A stretch of DNA of 53,844 nt, taken from positions 1-53,844 of the forward strand of contig JAUCBJ010003873.1 of the NCBI GenBank assembly GCA_032718475.1. The letters run 5' to 3'. The notes below the pieces were generated by a model, which saw only the letters and a program-made list of their open reading frames with translations, was not told the origin of the DNA and did not search any database. Position numbers and translations under genes: made by a program. Source of the stretch: Nemertoderma westbladi (taxonomy: Eukaryota > Xenacoelomorpha > Nemertodermatida > Nemertodermatidae). This document shows positions 43,854 to 53,844 of the stretch, one piece after another. Position 1 is the stretch's first letter; each line of letters opens with the position of its first letter.

Positions 43854-44958
43854 TTAAGGCTGCATCTAGGTCCCTGAACAGGCAGTTATCTGTTAATTTA
43901 CAGGAGCTAATAAACCAACAGGTTGATGCCATCAATGATGCTGACGACATCAGGCAATCATCCCAGTCATGGAGGTCGATCAACTTGCTTGCTGGTCGAA
44001 AAAGCCAACCAACCACCAAGGTTAAGGCTGAATCACCAGCCGATCGCCTCAATGGTTGGAAGGCCCACTTTGAAAAGCTCCTCAATAATGACAGGGTATT
44101 GCCTGATAACGTTATAGTAAAAGTGAAAGTAAAAGTGTCTGAGTCTGTACTCCCAGATATTCCCATTGGTGATATCTCCTTTGCAGAAGCGAAGGCTGCT
44201 GCAAAGAGCATTAAGACCAATCGTGCCAGTGGAGTAGATGGTGTTCCCCCTGAGGTCTTTAAAATACCTGAGTGTTTAAAGCTCATCTATCCCATCATAG
44301 TAGACATGTACCGAACAACAAGAGTCCCACAAGAAATGAAAACAAATAAGTTGGTGCCAGTTCCCAAGAAGGGCAACCTAACACTCTATGGTTCTTTTCG
44401 GGGAATCTCATTGATCTCGATTGCTGCAAAGCTATACAATAGAATTATATTAAATCGCATCAGGGATCCCATTGAGAGACTGCTCCGTGGAAATCAGAAT
44501 GGGTTCCGTAAAGGTCGTGGGACCATGGAGCCCATTTTGGCACTTAGAAGGATAATTGAAGAGTTATCAAAAAAGAAAGACAGGCATCTGGCTGTTATCT
44601 TTGTTGACTTCTTCAAGGCCTTTGATTCAGTCTCTCGCTCACGTATGTTCAGCATACTTTCATTATATGGGATCCCTGATGAAATTATTGCAGCAATCAT
44701 ATCAGTATACGATGGTTCGACAACATTTGTGTCTACTGTTGACGGTGACACAGAACCATTTGAAGTGTTATGGGGCGTTCTCCAGGGAGATACACTTGCA
44801 CCATTCTTGTTCATAATTGTTGTTGACTATGTTCTACGCATGTCCTTAGATCATCATAATGATGATGGGGTGATGATAACTCCACCTACTGGCTCCAGAA
44901 GTCGAGGAAATCCTGCCAAGTACCTAAGTGATCTAGACTTTGCTGATGACTTAGGAGT
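43764..44958 (+). pseudogene. LINE reverse transcriptase, truncated after FADD
   Basis: The reading frame is open from about 43764, with the first Met-start frame at 43985. RT motifs in order: NRASGVDGVPPEVFK, KLVPVPKKGNLTLYGSFRGI, NGFRKGRG, motif A VIFVDFFKAFDSV, motif B LQGDTLAPFLFIIVVDYVLR and motif C FADD (44939-44950). The thumb and C-terminal region are absent because the BEL LTR starts at 44959; the apparent last ~7 residues are read from the LTR. Confidence 0.87.
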
Positions 44959-46168
44959 TGTAAAAGCTTTTGTGGGATAACTGATTCGTTTGCCTTGTTG
45001 GCCAGTTCCCCCCCCGGTCGCTAGAATACTCTAAAGGGGATCTATAGTTAAAATAGTGCAAGCTACCAGCTTATTGGCTGATTTGCTGTACGCAGGTATC
45101 TGGGCTCTGTTTAATCGGCCAACCAGCCTAGAAAGGTTGCGTCATAGCCTTGTTTTTGTATCTCCCAATAGAATTTGAGTTAGCGTTGATTTTGACCTAT
45201 CACAGAGCTACTGAACTGAAATTTTCCTATCTCACTGCTCTTTCTCTGTGTTGAACGGGAGCTTCGTGGAATAAGGGTAGTTGGTATCCTCGTATAGAGC
45301 AGTAGTCACGAGTTTTTCAAAGCCACGAAAGAACGGCTTTGTAGTGTTTTGTGCTTTCTGCTTTTTAGCTCAACACTAGTAGGTTTAATTATAAGGACAT
45401 ATATCCTTTAACTCATGGAATCACTGCAATTTCGTAATCACTGCTGACACACGGCTTTTAATAACTGCTGAAACTGCTAAAATTACCTGCTCAATCAATA
45501 CTGTATATTGCTATTTGTTGTCGGTTATTCATTATATTTGTTGATGAATTATTATATTGGAATAACGAGAAATAACCCCGACACCCAATATTCTTGATAT
45601 ACCGAAGGTAAGAGAGAAAGGTTACCAATAACGATTGTGACTTATGTTAAAGTGGTTTGAAGTGAATCTAATGTTATTTGATAGACCCTACATGAGTCAG
45701 TCTGTGTTCCTTTTATATGTGACTAAAATCAGTGAAGATTGGCAGATTAGTGTGCAGTATTGTGCAGCATTGTGTACGAGTGAGTCTGTTAAAGAAGCAT
45801 TTCCTAAAGAATGCGCCATATATGTGAATTATAATTAAGCCATATCGTTGTGAGTAGTTTAAGTCATAACTCTGTTTATATAAATAAAGCGCCACGTCCT
45901 AAAGGAACTGTTAATATTCCCGAAGGTGAATAATATTGTCAGAGATTATATAATACTGTCAGTCGAATAATACATTAGGCTTACATAGCAATAAAATTAA
46001 ACCGTCGAACCCAATCTCCCGGGAATATCCAGCGGGTGAATGATCGCGCACAGATTGGTTTCGACTAGTGTAGTGAATCAAATACTTGTCATAGGCTAAA
46101 AAGCGATTTAATATCTAGAAGACATTAATTTGGCGGGTTAAACTGCCAAAGGTCTGAAAGCGCGAACA
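44959..46168 (+). repeat. 5' LTR of the plus-strand BEL/Pao element
   Basis: About 1210 bp from TGTAAAAGCTT to GCGCGAACA, i.e. TG...CA. The start and end match the reverse complement of the other element's LTR ends (TGTAAAAGCTTNTGTGGGAT and AAAGCGCG). Contains AATAAA at about 45885-45892, a candidate polyadenylation signal. Short frames inside are fortuitous. Confidence 0.85.
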
Positions 46169-48426
46169 TTAAAGGATATAGCTTCTTTATCGCAGTAAGC
46201 AATAAAGTTGAAAGTACCGGTCAACCGGTAAACCTGAACCGGTACATCTGTAGGTCAGTAGGCCCAACTGCCAGAACCGGTACTGCCGTAGGTCCGTAGG
46301 TCCAACTGCCAGAACCGGTACTTCTGTAGGTCCGTAGGCCTAGCTGTCCTAACCGGTACTTCCGTATAAGTACACTAGTATTATTCGATTTGATTGTTGC
46401 ATACCGGTAGGCTGTTTAAGGGATTAGGGATTGATCACCCCTTATTCCTTTATATGGTTTACTTATTTCTGTCAAGTTTTATTTATTTGTAGGCCAGTAT
46501 TGAACAGAAGGCGTGTAAACCTGATCAGATTGTACAGACGATTTGTAGGCTGAGCTGTTGTCTGATTGCTGTTAAGTCCGAACGAATTGCAGTGTGTGTA
46601 GATCACCCGTCCGATTAAGTACGGTTAGGAAGTAGGGGCAGCGAATGCTGTAAGGTAAACCCCCAACTAAAGAATAAGTCGTACTACTGGGTTAGAACGC
46701 ATACTCCCTAATCATTTCGGAGTCTGCATGTCCTGTAGTTTATTTAGGCTTGAGAGTAGTCTGCCATCGTTTAGTCTGTACTTTGTTTGTGTAAGTCTGT
46801 ACGGGTAGCGTATAATTTTATTTAGATAATTTGTAGGCTGGATAGTTGTCTGGCTGTTATTAGGTCTGAACGGATTGCAGCGTGTGTAGATCACTTGTCC
46901 GATAAAGAACGGTTAGGAAGTAGGGGCAGCGAATGCTGTAAGGTAAACCCCCAATTAAAGAATAAGTCGTACTACTGGGTTAGAACGCATACTACCTAAT
47001 TATTTCGGAGTCTGCATATACCGTAGTTTGCTTAGGCTTGATAGTAGTCTGTCAGTGTTCGGTCTGCATTTTGTTTGAGTAGTTTGTACGCGTAGCGTAA
47101 TATTTATTATTCAGAGTTTATGCGATTATTCGCAACATTCATTCCCCAAGCTTGTTCCTACAGTAATTGTGTTTGTTATACATACCGCTATAGTTAAATT
47201 AACCCCGGTACTACACGGGCTGCTTGGCGTAGGTAAAGACTGGTGATTTTGTGCATCGGTCACTCCAGCAGATGCCGTGGTTCTTTTAGCTGTTCAAGTA
47301 TATTTAACTACTGATTATCTGTTGTACAAGTACTCGTACCTAATTTAGGGTTTAGTGTACAGTACTTTCCGAAGTAATTAGTGTAGACATTATATTTGTG
47401 TTGTAAAGTGGTTGATAGGCACGTTCGATTAGCTCTATTAACTTCTAGGTAGGAACACTCCGTGATACATAACGTAGAACCTATAGCGATACGGTTATAG
47501 GTCGTCAGGCGGTGGTATTTTTCTATCTGGACAACGCAGTGTATTTACTACTACTTATTATTTCAAATACCGCAGTACCCTGTCCGTTGTAATAACCAGA
47601 ATTCTAACCCTTTGTTAGGCTGGTTTGTAGACTTCTTGTAAAATTACCCTGAAAATTCGTATTTTGCGTTTTTGTAAATTTTTGTGTTTATTTAGAGATT
47701 GTAATCTCACCCGAATTGTACGTAATTTGTAGTATTAAGTAACTTAGGTAAATTAGAATCATTTATTTTAGTGTCCTGTACGTAACACTTCACTGAAAGC
47801 GTACCGCTTTGTGTAGTGATTACCCCAGAAATAATAACATTTATTTCAAACATTGACTAAACCCATTAAAACGGGTATATATATATTATAAATAAAGTCT
47901 AACGATTTATAAATAGTAGGCCTACCATATAACAATTAGGTCTCAATATCAGTTGGACTACTGCTTAAATAACGGTAATAAAGTAAGTTAAAGTAACCAA
48001 GTAACCCTAAAGTTCAGAAATTCAATTATTCTAAAATAATTGACATACCGGTATTTACAATAGGCTTATTATATTTATTTCTATAAATTTTAGGTTGAAA
48101 TCATACCGGTATTCTGTAATTAATTCTAGTCTGTAATTATACTTATATATATACACTATAAGTGTAAACTGCATACCGGTATCCACGATAGGCCTATTAT
48201 ATATTTATATATATTTGTGCTAAAATTATACCGGTATTCGGTGATAAACCTAGTCTGTAATAATAGTTATATATACTATAAGCATACCGGTATTCTAATA
48301 TATTATATATCACGCTACACTGAGTAGCAGTACCGGTAATTAATTACTAGGCTAGCAGTTAATACTGAGTTACTAGACTTGCTCAGACTGTGATACAGCA
48401 GTAGACATTCAACTGTATACATAAAC
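46169..48426 (+). other. Repeat-bearing 5' leader of the plus-strand BEL element
   Basis: 2.26 kb with no convincing ORF. It contains three ACCGGT/AGTTGG-type ~38-46-bp units (46217-46365), a 288-bp direct repeat (for example GGTTAGGAAGTAGGGGCAGC at 46623 and 46911), and ACCGGTAT-centred repeats at 48040-48340 just before gag. This is the same three-part plan as the other copy. No TGG-type tRNA primer site follows the LTR. Confidence 0.7.
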
Positions 48427-49548
48427 ATGTCTGATACTAAGCAGAACCTGTCAGACAGTATATTAGATGTAACTATCTGCGACTCAGATAGAGGCGTAGA
48501 ACCACCTAGTCGTAAGTTCAGTTCACCTCCCACTGTGAGGAAAGTCATCCCTCCAGTAGTAATAACAGAACCTAGGCTAGTCCAACATCGTAGGTCTATC
48601 ATAGGCACCCGAGCTCAAGTCAAGCGGGACCAAGAAGCAGCGGAACAGCAACAACCCGCGAGTCAAGAACTTATTCCTCAGCGGCCCAGCAGCTCCAGTA
48701 GTGAGGATACTGTAGAGCTGACACCCGAGCGCGGAGCAGAGATGACGGATGCGGTTTATACGGATCCCCTTCTCATCCTTCCTGCAGCCGTACTCACTAG
48801 GTTATTGATCGCGGTGGAAGAACACCAGATCGATTGGGCGAGAAGTCAACGGTCAACTAGAGATAGTTACGCGGGATACACGAGTGAAGAACTGAAGTCT
48901 ATTGTCGAGTCGCAATGGAACTTCCCCGGACCCGGACTCCCGTTTGATTTATCAGAAGCTGCCTGGGAAGACATACACTGGATGGGAGTAGCCAAGGAAA
49001 CCATCGATCCAGCTGTGTGGAAGAGGTCCGCAGCCGGATACGCACAGGGATTCTTCAGCTCTATGGAGCGAGTAAAAGAACAACTGTTTCAACAACCTCA
49101 AGGACCTCAAGAGCAGGGATCGCTGCTTTATCAAGTTAGGGAAAGAATTCTACGAATCAGGCTAATCTTATCGGCCTTTGAGGAGGCTTCTAAAAGAAGA
49201 CAAGACACGTCGTTGCAAGTTGCCGTAAAGACTTGGTTTCAACGGGTGAGTCGCCAGGTTCAAGGAGCAGCTCAGTGGAAAGCTCAGTTGGAGGAGTGCT
49301 CAACCCATGGAGAATCAACAGACGCTACTTTTTCCCAAGTGGAAAGTGAAGCGACGGCAGAGAAACCGCATAAGAGGGATGCCATTGACATCTATCTGTC
49401 AGACTATCAACGTTTTTTAGGTAATGACGAGTTGAGGAGAAGGTTAGAGGGACTTAGCCCTAATAGTGAAGGAACCAAGCTTGTGTTGGATGCCATCGAT
49501 GTGGAAATGAGGGCTGCGAATCAGGCTAAATTTGATGAACAACACTGA
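48427..49548 (+). pseudogene. BEL gag N-terminal region (plus copy)
   Basis: A 373-codon frame from MSDTKQNLSDS. It covers the region split in two frames in the minus copy, including YLSDYQRFLGNDELRRRLEG, which is intact here. It ends at a frame shift near 49540 (FDEQH then stop), where the other copy reads on into a charged coiled coil; the next frame continues. Confidence 0.82.
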
Positions 49549-51290
49549 CACGAGTCCAAGAAGAACAAGTAAAGAAAAAACGTATAGAAGACAGAAAGAA
49601 AGCAGCAGTGGTAGCTGCAGAAGCAGAAAGAAAAGCGGCAGCGGCAGAGGCAGCGGCAGAGGCAAAGGCGGCAGAGGCAGCGGCAGAGGCAAAAGCGGCA
49701 GCGGCAGAGGCAAAGGCGGCAGAGGCAGCGGCAGAGGCAAAGGCGGCAGAGGCAGCGGCAGAAGCAAAAGCGGCCGAAGCTGAAAGAAAGGCGGCAGAGG
49801 CAGTGGCAGAAGCAGAACGGAGAGCGACTGAAGAAACCACCCAATTAGAATTAGAAAACATTCAGGAGAATCAAGACTGCATAAATAAACAGTTAACAGC
49901 TAGTAATATGCAGATGATGAATCGATCTACTCCCAAAAGGCAGGGATATACATCATCTGAGGAAGGCGATACCACCGATACTGAAGGCAAAGGAAATAGA
50001 TCTCGTCTAAGCAGACGTAAAAGAACATTCCACCGTCAGAAATTGCCTGATTTGCCTCCAGCTGTTAGAAAGCAACTAAATAGCACCAACTTAGGCAGTA
50101 CAGAACCCACAGACCAAATAATTAAAATAGAAAGACTCCCTACAATAGTAGATGAGCCTGAAATAATTAGGCCTGTTCTCGAAATCACCCCTTCGGTGAT
50201 AGACACACCTGTGCTCCCTGAAACTACCTCTAAATTCCCTCTGCATAGCACTAAGCTACCTGTGCCCCGTAGAACTGCCCCAGAGACAGTTCAAGTCCTG
50301 GGTCCCAAGCGAAATATTCATAATTTGTCGCCCGTTGTCCATCGTCCGCCCGCTACAACGTTGGCGACTCCCGCTTCGGCGGTCGAATGGGTGGACGAGG
50401 GACGGCGGGGGATGGATATCCTGCTCGGGCAGATGCAGGAGACTGTCCAGCAATTCAAGGGCACAGTAAGGGAAAGTAGACTAGAGTTGCAAGAAGTGCA
50501 GCAAAGTATCGCGCTAGAGCGCGATAAATTAGTAAATACTCAAAGAGGTATACCACCACCCTCTGTAACAATGTGTCAACCTGTTAGGTCTGAAGTATCT
50601 CATGCGCAAGGTATGGAGCCTACACGCATATATACTGCTAGCGAAGTAGAAACTCCTATAGTGAACCCTATTAAGGGTAATTATAGACCTGTTGATAATG
50701 ACATTCCCTATAGAACTGATCATAATCCGAGAAATTTATATACCGATAACTCGATATTAAATAACACGATGGCCCAAGAAAGTTTTACGCGTCAAATGGC
50801 TAGAACCGAAGCCCGGCAAGCGGTAAAGGTGGGAGAGATCGTCAAGTTCAATGGAGATGAGATGAAATGGTTACCTTTTAATGAATATTACAAAGATAAC
50901 ATACAGAACTCTGTACTATCTAATGGAGAAAAACTTAGATACCTCATCGAGTGCTTGGAAGGATCTCCCAAGTTAATGGCGTTAAAGTTTATTGGACATC
51001 CAGACGGATTAAGACAAGTTTGGGATACACTAAACATCAGGTATGGTAATAGGAATAATATCGCTGGGTACTTATATGCAAAGTTAGTAGCGCCCCGAAA
51101 GTTTATTAGTAGTGGAATTATCGAGTTTTCCGATGAGATCCAGGAGATCTGCAGACAATTAGATTGGCTAGGTAAGTCTCATGAGTATCAGAACACTATG
51201 GTTATTAGAGCAGTGGCTTCTACTTTACCGAAAGGTGGAGTAGGTACACGCTGGGATAAGAAAGTGTTATATATGATGGAACAACAATGA
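49543..51290 (+). pseudogene. BEL gag coiled coil and DUF1759-like domain (plus copy)
   Basis: The frame is open from about 49543. A ~70-residue block of AEAKAAEAAAEAKAA-type repeats forms a predicted long helix; it is a different repeat arrangement from the minus copy. Then come a Ser/basic linker, a second coiled coil (GQMQETVQQFKGTV) and the DUF1759-like gag domain (LPFNEYYKDNIQN, LIECLEGSPKLMALKFIGHP). The frame is ended by TGA at 51288-51290, where the other copy has CGA (Arg). The downstream codons continue in the same phase. GC-rich antisense frames at 49444-49861 are shadows of the repeat. Confidence 0.85.
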
Positions 51291-53844
51291 CGAGACCCTA
51301 CCATGGCTGATCTCATGTCATTCCTAGATGGAGAAGTGAAATTACAGCTCCTGAAACTGTCCAGAGAGAAGACACCGGAAAACAAGGTAAGTGAAAAACC
51401 CGTCTCTAGGAGAAAGGTAACACCAGTATGTTATACCGATGACGGCGAAAGCCAGACTTCTCAAGGAGAAGATAGCGGGAAGGACACGGATAGATCTTAT
51501 TACGTAAATAAAATGCCTAAAGATCAGGTAAGTAAATTCAAGTCTCGAGCAAATGACAGGAGAGAACAGGTAAGAAAAACTCCTCCCACGTCTCCCAAGA
51601 GAATTCAGGTGAGAAAGCCCGAAGAAAAGGCAAGTGTACACAATGTGACTCAGAATAAGGTAAGTAACATCAAACCGAAATGTGCGCTGTGTGACGGGAC
51701 CCACTATTTGAATAGGTGTGATGAATTTCTAAAGAAATCATTAACAGAGAGACGCGAAGTCATGTGGGATAAGCGGTTATGTTATAATTGCCTCCGACAA
51801 GGACACCAACGGCGAACCTGTTTCTCTGACATAAGGTGTGCAAAGTGTGGTGCGAAACATCATATCTTGTTGCACGCTGAATTCGATCGAAATAGTCCGA
51901 ATCAGGTGAGTGATTCCGAGTTACATGTCCAATTCAGTGATGTGAACGACACTGATCAATCTGAGATGGAAGGATTCTATACAGACGAGTTCTCCGACGA
52001 AAACGAATCCTGTTACATGATAAATACCGCAGTGTATCGAGCACTCACATATGAAAAAGATACAGATAACGACTTTACTCTAACTACTTCTGAGCGACAA
52101 CCATCTTGGAAAGAGCCATCTTCCAATGTAGGGATCCGAGAGTTTCCTGTGGTGCAAGTAAGGGTTCACGGACCTGAGAGGAGTTATGTAGTGAACGCCC
52201 TCCTTGACTCCGGTAGTACAGGAACATTCATCGACAAAGAGCTAGCCGGAGATATATTTGCTGGACAACCCAAGTTCCAAACTAAGCTCAACATGTCAGG
52301 CATTATGCAAGTTTGGAAATCTACAATAACAGCTGATTATTATGTAGGAGCGTTGTCCACCCCCCAGGACGAACTAGGAGAACACAGCATAAGGTCAGTG
52401 AAAATGGTGGCTATAAAGAACTTCGCTACTACTCAAGCAGACCTTTATAATTGGGACGAGGATGAGAGCATCCAACATCTTAACATACCTCGATTCCAGA
52501 CTGATTATCCTGGAGTGCAAATACTCATCGGCCAAAACGCGCATGAGGCGCTGGAGACGTTAGAGAAACGGCCTGCTCAACCGCAGCCCCTACAGACCTA
52601 TGCGGTAAGAACTAGAGTAGGTTGGTACTTTACTGGCCCTTCCCGTAGAACACTCAGAGAAAGACTACCGCCAGAGAGCGTATGCCAGGTGAGTGAATGG
52701 GAAGATGATACCAGTGAGGGAGACAACTCAACTGAGGGAATTCCATACTCCTCAGATAATGACGACGTTCACCAGCTTTTTGATGAGGAGAATACCATCG
52801 ATCTCCTTAAGGAAAACGAGGCTTGGCAAAACCAAGTGAACTTATGTCAACTTCTCTATCCATCTGAACGAGAAGCTTATAACGACGAGTTAAATGACGT
52901 CATTGAGCGTTGCAATGCCAAGACTCGAGATGAACATGCTGTACGATTCTTTACGCAAGAGGCGGTAGAGCCCAATTCCTACGATAAAGCCTTGTCGGTG
53001 GAAGAGGAAAGGGCCAAGCAGATCCAAGAGACAACTACACGTTTCCTCAAAGATCAAGGTAGGTATGAAGTCGGTTTACCTTTCCGCAAGAGAGAACCGA
53101 AGTTCATCAATAACAGACCTTTGGCGGAAAAAAGAATCGCGCAACTCCATCGACGCCTTACGGCTAATTCTTCAGCTAAAGCAATGTATCAAACACAGCT
53201 GGAAAAATTTATTAGTAAGGGATACGCGGAGAGAGTACCGGAAGAAACACCTGTGACTGAAAGAACGTATTACTTAACTCACCATTACGTTCCTAAACCC
53301 GGTAAACCACACGAAGTGAGAGTAGTGTTTGATGGCTCCGCTCTTTACATGGGTCAATCCCTTAACTCTGAATTGTTACCCGGACCCAACTTGCTTCAAT
53401 CTTTGTTGGGAATTCTTTTAAGATTGAGACAATATTCGATTGCTTTCGCCTCCGATATAGAAGGCATGTTCTTACAAGTCAAGGTGTTAGATAGGGATCG
53501 AGATAGTCTACGATTTCTGTGGTGGCCCGAAGGAGATCTCAACCAGAAACCGGTGGAGTACTGGATGACCATCCAGGCCTTTGGGATAATCTCAAGCCCT
53601 TCCAACGCCTGTTCGGTAGTGCGTACTACTGCAGAGGACAACCGAGAGGCATTCTCTAAGGAAGTGATCGACAACATCAAGAGAGACATATACATGGACG
53701 ACAATCTGAAGTCCCTCCCATCAGTTGAGGAAGCCATTGAGGTCGCTAAGGGAACGGTAGAGTGCTTAAAAAGAGGTGGATTTCGATTAACCAAATTCAC
53801 CAGCAACTCCCGTGAGTTTCTGGAGTCGATCCCTGCGGAAGATC
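51291..53844 (+). CDS. BEL pol: zinc knuckles, aspartic protease, reverse transcriptase (partial)
   Basis: 851 codons open to the window edge, in phase with gag across the TGA. Order: gag C-terminus; three zinc knuckles (51681-51875: CALCDGTHYLNRC, CYNCLRQGHQRRTC, CAKCGAKHHILLH); the aspartic protease with LLDSGSTGTF (active-site codons 52206-52214); the DUF1758-type continuation (QILIGQNAHEALE); an acidic linker; then a Pao-type reverse transcriptase from about 53040 (YYLTHHYVPKPGK, VRVVFDGSA, SLNSELLPGPNLL, motif A FASDIEGMFLQV, RFLWWPEGD, motif B FGIISSPSNA, catalytic YMDD at 53691-53702). RNase H and integrase are expected beyond the edge. This copy has what the other lacks, so it is a candidate for the type of element that supplies enzymes in trans, although its own gag is broken. 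Confidence 0.9.

Larger units (their letters stand above)
41995..44958 (+). mobile_element. APE-type LINE, frame-broken and cut by a BEL insertion
   Basis: A 5' untranslated region (from about 42000; left end not fixed), then an endonuclease and a reverse transcriptase in three successive frames. The right side ends abruptly at 44958, where the plus-strand BEL LTR begins, 8 bp past the FADD codons. The rest of the LINE presumably continues beyond the right edge. The clade is uncertain; the RT motifs resemble those of RTE/CR1-like invertebrate elements. Confidence 0.85.
44959..53844 (+). mobile_element. BEL/Pao LTR retrotransposon, plus-strand copy, truncated by window edge
   Basis: 5' LTR (44959-46168), leader (46169-48426), gag and pol. 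Related to but clearly diverged from the 17.6-30.1 kb element in LTR, leader and protein. It is inserted into the LINE RT. The only coding defects seen are a frame shift near 49540 and a TGA at 51288-51290; pol is open to the edge. The 3' half and the right target duplication (expected GGAGT, the bases at 44954-44958) lie outside the window. Confidence 0.92.

Noticed and set aside
49444-49861. Three antisense ORFs rich in Leu-Pro, Cys-Arg or Ala-Ser
   Set aside because: Shadows of the GC-rich Ala/Glu repeat in BEL gag.

Overview
This is a repeat-dense, AT-rich animal nuclear window, probably from a marine invertebrate. The evidence is two metazoan-type genes (an LSM12 homologue without introns and a three-exon SPRTN protease gene with canonical GT-AG introns), BEL/Pao LTR retrotransposons, an APE-type LINE, a tRNA-derived SINE and many short inverted-repeat elements. 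No bacterial operon, CRISPR array, rRNA or functional tRNA gene is visible. The species cannot be named from the sequence.

Layout. 0-4.9 kb: non-coding, with several foldback/inverted-repeat elements. 4.95-5.58 kb (minus): LSM12. 5.6-11.1 kb: non-coding, with a palindrome cluster, a 5-bp-TSD inverted-repeat element (first of two copies), a MITE built from CTACGCGTAG palindromes with an 8-bp target duplication, and a SINE. 11.1-14.8 kb: a 3.7-kb inverted repeat whose arms are AGCAAC-type minisatellites; long open frames there are repeat artefacts. 16.7-17.2 kb: second copy of the 5-bp-TSD element. 17.6-30.1 kb (minus): a complete 12.56-kb BEL/Pao insertion with a 5-bp target duplication, two nearly identical 1.26-kb LTRs, a long repeat-bearing leader, a frame-broken gag-protease region, a deleted reverse transcriptase/integrase, and an extra zinc-knuckle ORF next to the 3' LTR. 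31.2-33.1 kb: foldback elements and a minisatellite-bearing repeat family. 33.3-36.4 kb (minus): SPRTN. 36.8-40.0 kb: a minisatellite interrupted by a TIR element, and a 1.54-kb hAT-type element with an 8-bp TSD. 39.8-40.8 kb: two LINE relics. 42-44.96 kb: a frame-broken LINE cut at its RT FADD motif by a second BEL/Pao element (plus strand), which runs off the right edge inside its reverse transcriptase.

How the parts relate. The two host genes are unrelated maintenance genes (RNA-binding Lsm protein; DNA-protein crosslink repair protease). The two BEL copies are related subfamilies: they share LTR termini, 288-bp leader repeats, gag organisation and protease. The left copy lacks its catalytic pol yet has almost identical LTRs, so it was probably moved recently by enzymes from another copy. 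The most unusual signals are (i) the accessory zinc-knuckle ORF of the BEL element, (ii) a roughly 90-bp core sequence that recurs inside several foldback elements whose arms are otherwise unrelated, including the 3.7-kb minisatellite palindrome, and (iii) the palindrome-built 321-bp MITE.
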